A program made the translations under genes and the position numbers. Shown in pieces: positions 41,308 through 51,484 of a stretch of DNA of 64,000 bases. Positions within the stretch are counted from its first letter, which is position 1. The number at the start of each line of letters is the position of its first letter. Source of the DNA: Phaeobacter bryozoorum (lineage in GTDB: Bacteria; Pseudomonadota; Alphaproteobacteria; Rhodobacterales; Rhodobacteraceae); NCBI RefSeq assembly GCF_041893525.1, contig NZ_CP169068.1. One strand, written 5' to 3'. A model generated the notes under the pieces. The model searched no databases. It was given only the letters and a program-made list of their open reading frames with translations, and had not been told where the DNA came from.

Positions 41308-42093
41308 ATGTCTGAGACGCTGCTGGTGAAGGACCACGAAAACTGGGTGGAAATCACCCTGAACCGCCCGGACCGGCTGAACTCTTTCAACGAAGAGATG
41401 CACCACGCCTTGCGCGCCGCCCTTGAAGCCGCGCGCGACAGCGGCGCCCGTGCAGTGTTGCTGACCGGCGCTGGCCGTGGCTTTTGTGCAGGTCAGGATC
41501 TCGGCGACCGCGACCCGCGCAAGATGGATGGTCCCCCCGATCTTGGGCATACGGTGCGGACCTTTTACGCGCCACTTGTGAACCTCATCCGCTCGCTGGA
41601 CCTCCCGGTGATCTGTGCCGTCAATGGCGTGGCGGCCGGGGCAGGGGCCAATCTGGCGCTGGCCTGCGACGTGGTGCTGGCGGCGGAAAGCGCCAAGTTC
41701 ATCCAGTCGTTTTCCAAGGTCGGGCTGATCCCCGATACCGGCGGTAGCTGGCATCTGCCGCGGCTGCTGGGCGAGGCGCGCGCCAAGGGGCTGGCACTGA
41801 CCGCCGAGCCGCTGCCGGCCAAGAAGGCCGAAGACTGGGGCCTGATCTGGAAGGCGCTGCCGGACGGCGACCTGATGACCGAGGCCCGCGCGATGGCAGA
41901 GAAATTCGCAAATGGCCCGACGCTGGGCCTGGGGCTGACCAAACAGTGCATTCAGGCGGCGGCGGTCAACACGCTGTCTGACCACCTGGAGATCGAGGCG
42001 GACGCGATGAAGACCTGCGGCGAAAGCGCCGATTATGCGGAAGGCGTCGCCAGCTTCCTGGAAAAACGCGCACCTGTGTTCAAGGGCAAATGA
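41308..42093 (+). CDS. paaG: 1,2-epoxyphenylacetyl-CoA isomerase PaaG (crotonase family)
   Basis: A 261-residue crotonase-fold enzyme. The N-terminal EITLNRPDRLNSF, the oxyanion-hole region GAGRGFCAGQDL, and AVNGVAAGAGANLALACD with the catalytic-site segment VGLIPDTGGSW are visible. PaaG isomerises the ring epoxide to oxepin-CoA, the substrate of PaaZ, and also acts in the later beta-oxidation. ATG 41308 follows GGGAGG; a start seven codons upstream is rejected. Its stop overlaps the paaI start (ATGA). Confidence 0.9.
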   Translation: MSETLLVKDHENWVEITLNRPDRLNSFNEEMHHALRAALEAARDSGARAVLLTGAGRGFCAGQDLGDRDPRKMDGPPDLGHTVRTFYAPLVNLIRSLDLPVICAVNGVAAGAGANLALACDVVLAAESAKFIQSFSKVGLIPDTGGSWHLPRLLGEARAKGLALTAEPLPAKKAEDWGLIWKALPDGDLMTEARAMAEKFANGPTLGLGLTKQCIQAAAVNTLSDHLEIEADAMKTCGESADYAEGVASFLEKRAPVFKGK

Positions 42094-42521
42094 CCATGAC
42101 CCCGAAAGAACGTGCCGAGAAATCCGCCGCTGCCATGTGGGCCGAAGACCATGCGTCCAAATGGGCGGGGATGGAGATCACCCATGTGGATGAGGGCGAG
42201 GCCACGCTGGAGCTGACCATCGCCCAGCATCACTGCAACGGCCATGGCATCTGCCACGGCGGTGTTACCTTCATGCTGGCCGACAGCGCCTTTGCCTTTG
42301 CCTGCAACAGCCGCAACCAGTCGACCGTGGCGCAGCACAATGTGATCAGCTTCACCGCGCCCGGACGGCTGGGCGATACGCTGATCGCCAAGGCGCGCGA
42401 GATTTCCCTGACCGGGCGCAGCGGTATTTATGACGTGACAGTGACCAATCAGGACGGCCAGCAGATCGCCGAATTCCGGGGCTTTTCCCGGGCGATAAAG
42501 GGCCAGCTGTTTGATGACTAA
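42090..42521 (+). CDS. paaI: hydroxyphenylacetyl-CoA thioesterase PaaI
   Basis: A 143-residue hotdog-fold thioesterase. CNGHGICHGGVTFMLADSAFAFACN is the PaaI signature with the catalytic Asp in the long helix, followed by VAQHNVISFTAPGRLGD. It releases CoA from dead-end aryl-CoA intermediates and so protects the phenylacetate pathway. It is coupled to paaG by a 4-base overlap and lies 33 bp before paaK. Confidence 0.93.
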   Translation: MTMTPKERAEKSAAAMWAEDHASKWAGMEITHVDEGEATLELTIAQHHCNGHGICHGGVTFMLADSAFAFACNSRNQSTVAQHNVISFTAPGRLGDTLIAKAREISLTGRSGIYDVTVTNQDGQQIAEFRGFSRAIKGQLFDD

Positions 42522-42554
42522 GCCCTATTGCAAAGACAAGCTGTGGAGAACGCC

Positions 42555-43865
<1,311 letters not shown>

Positions 43866-43871
43866 CCCGGC

Positions 43872-44468
43872 TTGGCCCGCACCATCGCAAAAGACCACGA
43901 CCACAAGCGCGCCCAGATCCTGAAATCCGCGGCGAAAGTCTTTGCCGAGGAGGGGTTCGACCGTGCGTCGATGACCCAGCTCGCGCGCGAATGCGGAATC
44001 TCCAAGGCGAATATCTACCATTACTACGACAGCAAGGATGCCGTGTTGTTCGGCCTCCTTGATACCTATCTCAGCGCGCTGCGCGACCGGGTCTGCACGG
44101 TCGATGTGACGGGCTTGTCGCCCGAGCAGCGTCTGCGGCGCATCGTGTCGGAAATCCTGCTGGCCTATCAGGGCGCCGATCATGAACATCAGGTCCAGAT
44201 CAGCGCCATGGGCGCCCTGCCAGAAGCGCAGCAGAAACTCCTGCGCGCCTATCAGCGCGAACTGGTGCAGCTGGTCAGCGATGCCCTTGCCGGGGTGGCC
44301 GCGCCAACAATTGCCAGGGATCCGGCCAGGCTGCGCGCCGTGACCATGTCCGTCTTTGGCATGTTGAACTGGTACTATATGTGGAATTCCGGCGCAGGCC
44401 CGGAGGCACGCGAGGATTACGCGCAGATGGTGGCGGATCTGACGATGAACGGCATTCGCGCGCTCTAG
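43872..44468 (+). CDS. TetR-family regulator of the paa genes
   Basis: A 198-residue TetR protein. The DNA-binding domain spans about residues 10-57 (AQILKSAAKVFAEEGFDRASMTQLARECGISKANIYHYYDSKD) and a ligand domain follows. The start is TTG at 43872, 7 bp after paaK, so it is co-transcribed with paaGIK. A TetR-like palindrome in the paaZ/paaG promoter is its probable operator, with phenylacetyl-CoA the likely effector by analogy with PaaR; both are inferred. Confidence 0.85.
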   Translation: MARTIAKDHDHKRAQILKSAAKVFAEEGFDRASMTQLARECGISKANIYHYYDSKDAVLFGLLDTYLSALRDRVCTVDVTGLSPEQRLRRIVSEILLAYQGADHEHQVQISAMGALPEAQQKLLRAYQRELVQLVSDALAGVAAPTIARDPARLRAVTMSVFGMLNWYYMWNSGAGPEAREDYAQMVADLTMNGIRAL

Positions 44469-44560
44469 CAGGCGACCATCGCCGCCGCTTGTCATCCAGA
44501 GTCACGACCAGAACAGGCCCTGAATAGGCCCCGGAACAGGCAAAAGACCCGAACACGCAA

Positions 44561-44585
44561 AAGGCCGCCTGAAACGGGCGGCCTT
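44561..44585. terminator. bidirectional terminator between the tetR gene and cspA
   Basis: A 9-bp stem (AAGGCCGCC and complement) with a 7-base loop; the minus strand continues TTTTGC when the preceding A-run is read as T. Confidence 0.72.
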
Positions 44586-44661
44586 AGGTGATTCTATCCA
44601 CAGGTCACTGTGGTCAGAATGTCTTTAGATGGATGGGCGCGGAAACTCCGCGCCGCGATCC

Positions 44662-44868
44662 TTACAGCAGTTCCAGCGAACCTGCGGACTGCTTGCCGTC
44701 ACGACCAGTTTCCAGCTCGTAGGAAACTTTTTGGTTGTCGTTCAAACCATTAAGGCCCGAGCGTTCAACCGCAGAGATGTGTACAAACACGTCCTTGCCG
44801 CCAGACTCAGGCTCGATAAAGCCGTAGCCTTTTGTTGCGTTGAACCATTTCACGGTGCCATTGGCCAT
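44662..44868 (-). CDS. cspA: cold-shock-domain RNA chaperone
   Basis: A 68-residue CspA-family protein with both RNP motifs (KGYGFIEPE and DVFVHISAVE) in a five-strand OB fold. It binds single-stranded nucleic acid and melts mRNA structure; not all family members are cold-induced. AGATACTGGAGAATTCGG precedes the ATG. It stands alone between a terminator and trpS. Confidence 0.95.
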   Translation of the reverse strand: MANGTVKWFNATKGYGFIEPESGGKDVFVHISAVERSGLNGLNDNQKVSYELETGRDGKQSAGSLELL

Positions 44869-44922
44869 CCGAATTCTCCAGTATCTATCTCCCCGCAGGG
44901 TGCGGGATCGTAAGGCCTGATA

Positions 44923-45951
44923 TCACAGAGTAACCGGCGCGACCATGCCCACAATGTCATAAGTTTGGCGAAGAATGGGGGCTGTGATTTCTCGGGCACG
45001 CTCTGATCCCCGGGCAAGGATCTTGTCGATTTCGTCCTGATGCTGCATCAGCCGGGCCATTTCTGTGGTGATCGGCGCCATTTTCGAAACCGACAGGTCG
45101 GCCAGCATCGGCTTGAACTCGGAAAACGGCTTGCCGCCGACTTCGGCCAGCACCTGTTCCACCGACAGTTCGGCCATGGCGGCATAGATATTGACCAGGT
45201 TGCGCGCCTCGGGCCGCCCATCAAGCCCCTCAACCTCGGAGGGCAGGGCGTCAGGGTCGGTCTTGGCCTTGCGGATCTTCTTGGCGATGGTGTCGGCATC
45301 ATCCGTCAGATTGATGCGGCTGGCATCCGAGGGGTCGGACTTCGACATCTTTTTCGATCCGTCGCGCAGGGACATGACGCGGGTGGCCGCCCCTTCGATC
45401 ACCGGCTCGGTCTCCGGGAAGAAGTTGACACCGTAGTCGTGATTGAACTTCATCGCGATGTCGCGGGTCAGCTCCAGATGCTGCTTCTGGTCCTCTCCCA
45501 CCGGCACATGGGTGGCGTGATAGACCAGAATGTCCGCCGCCATCAACGCCGGATAGGCAAAGAGCCCGAGCGAGGCGTTCTGCGCATTTTTGCCGGCCTT
45601 GTCCTTCCACTGGGTCATCCGCTGCATCCAGCCCATGCGGGCGACGCAGTTGAAGATCCAGGCCAGCTGCGCATGTTCAGGCACCTGGCTCTGGTTGATC
45701 AGGATCGACTGTTCGGGGTCCAGACCCGCAGCAATGAAGCCCGCGCAAAGCTCACGCGTGGATTTCTTCAGATCCGCCGGATCCTGCCAGACGGTGATCG
45801 CGTGCAGATCCACCATGCAGTAGATGCTCTCCACGTCCTTGGCCTGCCAGTCCACGAACCGCTTCAGCGCGCCAAGATAGTTGCCAAGGTGCAGATTGCC
45901 CGATGGCTGGATGCCGGAAAACACGCGGGGCGTGAATGTGGTCTCGGTCAT
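44923..45951 (-). CDS. trpS: tryptophanyl-tRNA synthetase
   Basis: A 342-residue class I synthetase. The HIGH-like motif appears as PSGNLHLGNYLGA near residue 16 and KMSKS as KKMSKSDPSD near residue 200. It charges tRNA-Trp. The start at 45951 is chosen because the N terminus then begins just before the first catalytic motif, as in the family; an upstream start would add 37 unrelated residues. It is divergent from the rhomboid-like gene. Confidence 0.96.
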   Translation of the reverse strand: MTETTFTPRVFSGIQPSGNLHLGNYLGALKRFVDWQAKDVESIYCMVDLHAITVWQDPADLKKSTRELCAGFIAAGLDPEQSILINQSQVPEHAQLAWIFNCVARMGWMQRMTQWKDKAGKNAQNASLGLFAYPALMAADILVYHATHVPVGEDQKQHLELTRDIAMKFNHDYGVNFFPETEPVIEGAATRVMSLRDGSKKMSKSDPSDASRINLTDDADTIAKKIRKAKTDPDALPSEVEGLDGRPEARNLVNIYAAMAELSVEQVLAEVGGKPFSEFKPMLADLSVSKMAPITTEMARLMQHQDEIDKILARGSERAREITAPILRQTYDIVGMVAPVTL

Positions 45952-46079
45952 CAAGAAACTCCCGTCTGGAATTAGGATCCTCGCTGGCTTAACCATGGCG
46001 GCAACCCTCGTCAACCGCGCGCGGATCAACCGGGCGGCCGGGCAGAACAGCAGAGCAGGCAAGCAGGAGCAAGAACACG

Positions 46080-46766
46080 ATGGAATATCAAAAAGAGCCG
46101 TCGCCGGTGAACCCGCTGCCGCCCGTGGTGGTGGCGCTGGTGTTGATCCTCTTTGCCATCGAGGCCGGATTTTCCCTCGGCGCGCGCGGCATCATCGGCG
46201 GCCCCGAGGCGATTGGCTGGCGGCTACAGGCGATCCAGACCTATTCGTTCTCTTCCGACATCTTCTGGTGGATGTGGGAGACCGGGCAATGGCCGGTGGA
46301 GCATCTGATCCGCTTTGTCTCCTATCCCTTTGTGCATGTGGCCTTTACCCAGACGCTGTTTGTCTGCGTTTTCGTGCTCGCCATGGGCAAGATGGTGGGC
46401 GAGATCTTTGGCGATCTGGCCATGGTACTGGTGTTTCTGATATCCGGCATTGGCGGCGCCTTTGGCTATGCGCTGCTCACTCAATCGCCGGTGCCGCTGA
46501 TCGGTGGCTTTCCCGCCGTCTACGGGCTGATCGGAGCCTTTACCTATATCCTGTGGCGGCAATTGTCGCTTGTCGGCGCCCAGCAAAGCCGCGCCTTCAC
46601 GCTGATTGCCTTTCTGATGGGGATCCAGCTGCTGTTTGGCCTGCTGTTTGGCGGCACGCTTGACTGGGTCGCCGATCTCTGCGGCTTTGCCACCGGCTTT
46701 GGTCTCTCCTTCTTTCTCGCCCCCGGCGGCTGGGCCCGCATCCGCAACCGCATCCGCCGGGAGTAG
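46080..46766 (+). CDS. rhomboid-like membrane protein lacking catalytic residues (pseudoprotease)
   Basis: A 228-residue protein with about six to seven helices arranged like a rhomboid. The loop-1 HVAFTQTLFVCVFVLAMGKMVGEIFG and the helix-4 segment GGFPAVYGLIGAF align with rhomboid GxSG, but the catalytic Ser position is Phe144, and the helix-6 His position is Asp199 (ADLCGFATG). A Ser-His protease is therefore not possible as written. Like iRhoms and derlins it may bind or route membrane proteins. The gene is alone, divergent from trpS. Confidence 0.8.
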   Translation: MEYQKEPSPVNPLPPVVVALVLILFAIEAGFSLGARGIIGGPEAIGWRLQAIQTYSFSSDIFWWMWETGQWPVEHLIRFVSYPFVHVAFTQTLFVCVFVLAMGKMVGEIFGDLAMVLVFLISGIGGAFGYALLTQSPVPLIGGFPAVYGLIGAFTYILWRQLSLVGAQQSRAFTLIAFLMGIQLLFGLLFGGTLDWVADLCGFATGFGLSFFLAPGGWARIRNRIRRE

Positions 46767-46862
46767 GGGGCGAAGGCCGCAGGATCGGACAGGGCGTTCT
46801 CAGTTCGATACTGGCAGCGGGAAAGGGCTGGTGGCGCCACTCTGGACGCCACCAGCCTGGCC

Positions 46863-48929
46863 TCAATAGGCCACCGATGGCAGCCAGGTCGCGATCGACG
46901 GGAACCAGATCACCAGGGCGAGTCCGGTCAATTGCAGCAGGATGAAGGGAACGACGCCCTTGTAGATATCCGTCAGCGTGACCTCGGGCGGGCAGACGCC
47001 CTTCAGGTAGAACAGCGAAAACCCCACCGGCGGTGTCAGGAAGCTCGTTTGCAGCGTTACAGCGACGAGGATCACGAACCAGACAAGCTCCGGGTTATCC
47101 AGCCCATAGCCAGGTACCGACAAACTCATTGCCGCAATGATCGGAGCGACAAGCGGCAGGATGATGAGCGTGATCTCGATCCAGTCCAACACAAAACCAA
47201 GCAGAAATACGATGAACAGAATGAACAGGATCGTGCCCATTTCTCCCAGGCCCATGCCTTCGATGGTGTGGGTGATCAACTCATCACCGCCCAATTCGCG
47301 CAGAACAAAGGCAAAGCAGGTGGCACCAAGGAAGATCGCAAAGATATAGGCCGTTGTCTTGAACGTGTTCCGTGTCACTTCGACCAGTTTCGCGATTGTC
47401 AGCTTGCGATAGCCTATTGCCAGCAGCGTGGCCCCGGCGGCGCCAACACCTGACGCTTCCGTCGGTGTCGCCAGACCGGCAAAGATCGACCCCAACACGG
47501 CAAAGATCAGCGCCACGGGCGGCAGAACCGCCTTGAACACATCCCAGATCGCCGCCCAGTCCACCTTCTTGGCACCCTCAGGCAGTGGCGCCACATCAGC
47601 GCGCAGGGTTGAAATCACCACGATGTAGAGGATGTAAAGGCCCCCGATGATCAGGCCGGGAAACAGCGCCGCCATAAACAGATCACCCACTGACAGCGCC
47701 ATCTGGTCGGCCATGATGACCAGCATGATCGACGGCGGGATCAGAATGCCAAGCGTGCCGGACGAGGCAATCACGCCCGCTGCCAGTGTCTTGGAATATT
47801 TCTGTTCCATCATCGCGGGCATCGACAAAAGACCCAACAGCACGACGGATGCCCCGACGATACCGGTCGAGGCGGCCAAGATGATCCCGATCGCAGTCAC
47901 GGTGATGGCCAGGCCCCCACGCATGGTGCCGAACAATCTCTGCATCGAGGTCATCAGCCGCTGTGCCACGCCGCTTTCGTCCAGCATCAGCCCCATGAAG
48001 ATAAACATGGGAAGGGCAACAAGAACGGCGTTGGACATCGTCGCGTAAACACGGTTCACAACCGCGCCAAGTGTCAGGTAATCGAGCCCCGTAAACGTGG
48101 CCTCCATGCCCGTCCAGAGCAGCATGTCATTGTCACCGAGGTAAGCAATACCGCAGTAAAGAACGCCGATGCCCGACAGGACCCAGGCGACCGGAATGCC
48201 GGTGAACAGGACACCGACGAAGGACATGAACATTGCGATGACGAGCTTTTCCTCAGGCGCGTCCACCAGCTGCATCAGGGTGAACGTCACGATGGCGAAG
48301 CCAACCATCATCCACATGAGGGGTTTCAGACCAGCGCGATCCGACGATGGATCGGCGCGGGTCACCAGCATGTAGAGGTCATGAATCAAGCGTGCGACAG
48401 CAGCCATGGCAATCAGAACAAAGCTGGCCGGGATAACAGCCTTCAGCAGCCAGCGCGCCGGTAGGCCGGTGGGGCTGTCGGACCGTTCGTTGACCCGGTA
48501 ACTGTCCTGAAAATAATCGAGACCCTGATCAATCATCAGGTAGCAGAACGGCAAGATCAGAACCACGATCCCGACAATTTCGATCACCCGCCGGGCGCGG
48601 AAGGAAAAGCCGGCACGCAAAACGTCGACGCGGACATGGGCGTCGGTGCTCAGCGCATATGACACGCCGACCATGGTTGTCAGCGCATAGAGATGCCACT
48701 GCAATTCATCCAGCTTTGGAAAATTCAGATCCAGCGTATAGCGCATCCCAACCTGCACTATGATAGCAAGGATCAGGAGCACATTTGCCCACATAACGAC
48801 GTGTCCGACGCCCTTGACCAGCCGGTCCAGCGTGGCTGCGAATTTCGGGTCTTTCCGGTCGTCGTTTTCGATTTCTTCCCAAAGCGGGTCATAGTGGGCG
48901 TCTTGGTGATCGTGAGATGTCGATGCCAT
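46863..48929 (-). CDS. dctQM: fused DctQ-DctM TRAP transporter permease
   Basis: A 688-residue fusion. An N-terminal hydrophilic stretch of about 35 residues is followed by the four-helix DctQ part (about 40-205) and then the DctM part with about 12 helices; GIVGASVVLLGLLSMPAMM and SSGTLGILIPPSIMLVIMAD are typical of DctM. It lies downstream of the binding-protein gene, after a hairpin, at the end of the bhc cluster. It probably imports a C2 or C4 acid feeding the cycle; glycolate would be consistent, but is unproven. Confidence 0.92.
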   Translation of the reverse strand: MASTSHDHQDAHYDPLWEEIENDDRKDPKFAATLDRLVKGVGHVVMWANVLLILAIIVQVGMRYTLDLNFPKLDELQWHLYALTTMVGVSYALSTDAHVRVDVLRAGFSFRARRVIEIVGIVVLILPFCYLMIDQGLDYFQDSYRVNERSDSPTGLPARWLLKAVIPASFVLIAMAAVARLIHDLYMLVTRADPSSDRAGLKPLMWMMVGFAIVTFTLMQLVDAPEEKLVIAMFMSFVGVLFTGIPVAWVLSGIGVLYCGIAYLGDNDMLLWTGMEATFTGLDYLTLGAVVNRVYATMSNAVLVALPMFIFMGLMLDESGVAQRLMTSMQRLFGTMRGGLAITVTAIGIILAASTGIVGASVVLLGLLSMPAMMEQKYSKTLAAGVIASSGTLGILIPPSIMLVIMADQMALSVGDLFMAALFPGLIIGGLYILYIVVISTLRADVAPLPEGAKKVDWAAIWDVFKAVLPPVALIFAVLGSIFAGLATPTEASGVGAAGATLLAIGYRKLTIAKLVEVTRNTFKTTAYIFAIFLGATCFAFVLRELGGDELITHTIEGMGLGEMGTILFILFIVFLLGFVLDWIEITLIILPLVAPIIAAMSLSVPGYGLDNPELVWFVILVAVTLQTSFLTPPVGFSLFYLKGVCPPEVTLTDIYKGVVPFILLQLTGLALVIWFPSIATWLPSVAY

Positions 48930-48972
48930 TTCTTTTCCTCCCCTGAACCGGGCCTCCCCCGATCAGATCAAA

Positions 48973-49000
48973 AACCCGGACCGCAAAGCCGGTCCGGGTT
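48973..49000 (-). terminator. attenuator hairpin between dctP and dctQM
   Basis: A perfect 10-bp stem (AACCCGGACC / GGTCCGGGTT) with an 8-base loop is followed by TTTGATC on the minus strand. It should terminate part of the transcripts after dctP, giving more binding protein than permease. Confidence 0.75.
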
Positions 49001-49007
49001 AGATGTG

Positions 49008-50053
49008 TTACTGGCGTGGCAGGAATGCGTGGGCTTTCCACAGGGCGTAGCCTTCGCTGAACTCATTCAGGTCGGCGTATACCTTTGCAAAGAACTCATC
49101 GTTTGCGGCTTCTTCCTCGGCCACCTCGGTCCAGGTCGCGCGGAAGACGTCCAGCATCTCGGGTGTCCAGTCGACAATGGTCACGCCGTTTTCATCGACG
49201 TTCTTCTGCATCGCTGCAAACTGGATCGCCTCACCTTCGGCAAAGCTCTCGGTCATCTGCGCACGGCAGGTCAGCTCAATCTGGGCCTGCAAGGTCGGGT
49301 TCAGCTCGTTCCATTCATCCTTGTTGATGATCAGTTCAAAGATGGTGGCCTGCTGATGCCAGCCCGGGAAGTAGTTGTACTTCGCCAGTTTGTGGAAACC
49401 GAGACGCTGGTCGATGGCGGGCATCGAGAACTCGGTGGCGTCGATTGCCCCTTTTTCCAGGGCCGGGAAGATCTCACCGCCGGGCAGCAGGGATGTGGCA
49501 ACGCCCAGTTTCTGCATGACTTTGCCGCCCAGACCGAAGAAGCGCATCTTCAGGCCGTTCAGCTGTTCAACCGATGTGATTTCTTCAGCGAACCACCCCG
49601 AGGTTTCCGGTGCAATAATGGTGCAGGGAAGAACTTTGACGTTGAAACCGGCCTGATCGTACATCTCCTGATACAGATCCATGCCATTGCCGTAGTAGAG
49701 CCAGGCCATGTATTCGCCTGCTTCGGGGCCGAATGGGACAGCCGAGAACAACGGCGCTGCCGGAATCTTCCGGCCCAGTAGCCAGCGGTGGCAAAGCCCG
49801 AGTTGATCTTGCCGGATGAAACCGCATCAAGAATCTCAAACGCCGGAACCAGCTTGCCGGGCTCGTAGACCTTCATCTTGATGGCCCCACCTGAGATAGC
49901 CGCAAGATCCTCCGACACGCGAACGATCGGTGTGCCAAGCCCAGGCAGTTCAGTTGAAAAGGCGACCGGCGTTTTCAGCAGAATTTTGTCTGAGGCAAAG
50001 GCCGGTGCCGCGGCCAGGGCCGCTGCGGCGAGAGCTGTTGCTACTTTCTTCAT
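49008..50053 (-). pseudogene. dctP: TRAP transporter solute-binding protein DctP of the bhc cluster, single-base frameshift
   Basis: The start at 50053 follows GGAGGAAAACAAC and encodes a Sec signal (KKVATALAAAALAAAPAFAS). The 5' part reads to GYWAGR near residue 95. The rest continues in another frame as KIPAAPLFSAVPFGPEAGEY to the stop at 49008. Adding one A in the AA run near 49772 restores GYWAGKIPAAP. The total of 1046 bases is one short of a multiple of three; corrected length is 348 residues, normal for the family. Later motifs (WFAEEITSVEQLNGLKMR, EKGAIDATEF) are intact. It may be a sequencing error or a real loss. Confidence 0.85.
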
Positions 50054-50405
50054 GTTGTTTTCCTCCTTGATGACATGTGTCCGGATCTTTTTGCAGACCC
50101 GGTTGGATAAGCCGGGGATCACGTCCCGGCCATGTGCGCCTCGCAAGGCATCTTGAAACCTGTCGAGATTGGGCGCGCACCCGACCGGGTGCGCGTGGTT
50201 TTGCGCGTGCTTCCAAAGGGAACACTCTGGTCAGGGACAGCAGCCAACGGCGATCAAACATATTTTGACCCGCATCTGACTTTCCCGGATTCTGCGGTCT
50301 GCCGACCCCGACATCCCCGGCGATTTCGACGGCGTGCCCCGGTTGGGCCGCACCCTCCGCACCCTCCGCGTCCGAGCCTCCGATCTCTTCACCGGAGGTC
50401 CGCTT
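50054..50405. other. 352-bp gap between bhcD and dctP with a hairpin
   Basis: I see no gene. A perfect 9-bp stem (CGCGCACCC, loop GACC, GGGTGCGCG) lies at 50174-50195 without a T-run on the minus strand. A 15-base inverted repeat TCAAA-CATAT-TTTGA lies at 50254-50268. The gap is long enough to hold a separate promoter for the TRAP genes. Confidence 0.5.
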
Positions 50406-51398
50406 TTACAAAGCGACGCGTGTCGCCAGATTTCTTTCATCAGCGATCCGCGCCGCGACCGAGGCGACGGCCAGATCCTGAAGGCCCACACCGGTTCCAT
50501 CAAACACAGTGATTTCACTGTCACTGCTGCGGCCCGGATGGTCGCCGTTGATCACGGCACCGATGGGTGTGATGTCAGCTTCGTCGATCAGCCCGGATGC
50601 GATTGCATGTTGCGCCTCGCCAATGGTGATCGACTGGGCGATCTCATCCGCAAAGACGGTGGCCTTGCCAAAGAGCGCCGCGTCCACTTCCATCTTGCCC
50701 TTGGTGTCTGTGCCCATGCAGGCAATATGCGTGCCGGGCTTGATCCAGTCGGCCATCAACAGCGGTTCAAACGCCGATGTAATGGTGATGATCACATCCG
50801 CCTGCGCGCCCAGCTCTTCTTGCGTTACGGCTTCGAACTCCAGACCCAGCTCTTCAGCCACGGCGCCCAGACGCGGCAGCATGTCGGGATGCGGGTTCCA
50901 GGCGACGACCTTCTCGAAATCGCGCTGTTCGGCAGCGGCCCGAAGCTGAAAGGTGGATTGATGACCTGCGCCCACCATGCCAAGGACTCTGGCGTCCTGT
51001 CGCGCCAGATGAGCAATTGAGACGGATGACGAGGCAGCGGTACGGACTGCTGTCAGGTAGTTGCCGCCGACCAGCGCCTGAAGACGACCGGTATCTGGAT
51101 CAAACAGAAAGATGGTGGACTGGTGGTTGGTCAGCCCCTTGTCCATGTTGCCGGGCCAGAAGCCACCGGATTTCACACCCAGAGATTTCCCCGCCCGGTC
51201 AAAACCAGATTTGAACCCATAGAGCGCATCGGCGTATCCGATCGCCTCGCGGATCACCGGGAAATTGTAAGCGTCTCCGCGCGCCATGGCGCCAAAAACA
51301 GCCTCTACCGCGTCAAAAGCATCAGCACGGCTGACGGTTTTTGCGCAGATCTCCTCGCTGACAATCAGCAATCCATCGGTGTCAGTTGGGTTGGTCAT
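50406..51398 (-). CDS. bhcD: iminosuccinate reductase (BhcD), ornithine-cyclodeaminase family
   Basis: A 330-residue member of the ornithine cyclodeaminase/mu-crystallin family. The NAD(P)-binding GMVGAGHQSTFQLRAA lies near residue 130, with GGNYLTAVRTAASS before it. In the beta-hydroxyaspartate cycle BhcD reduces iminosuccinate to aspartate. The assignment rests on its place after bhcA, bhcB and bhcC, since the fold alone does not tell substrates apart. ATG 51398 follows AAAGGAACAAG. Confidence 0.9.
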   Translation of the reverse strand: MTNPTDTDGLLIVSEEICAKTVSRADAFDAVEAVFGAMARGDAYNFPVIREAIGYADALYGFKSGFDRAGKSLGVKSGGFWPGNMDKGLTNHQSTIFLFDPDTGRLQALVGGNYLTAVRTAASSSVSIAHLARQDARVLGMVGAGHQSTFQLRAAAEQRDFEKVVAWNPHPDMLPRLGAVAEELGLEFEAVTQEELGAQADVIITITSAFEPLLMADWIKPGTHIACMGTDTKGKMEVDAALFGKATVFADEIAQSITIGEAQHAIASGLIDEADITPIGAVINGDHPGRSSDSEITVFDGTGVGLQDLAVASVAARIADERNLATRVAL

Positions 51399-51484
51399 CG
51401 TCTTGTTCCTTTGTGAGTTCATTTTGCGGGGGCGGCGTCTAGCACCACGCCGCACCCCGCGCGCCAGTGGGAGGAGGGCTGGCG

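Noticed and set aside
41185..41985. Open frame extending paaZ upstream to 943 residues
   Set aside because: The extension is antisense to paaG, has no family similarity that I can see, and ATG 41184 has a good ribosome site and gives normal PaaZ length.
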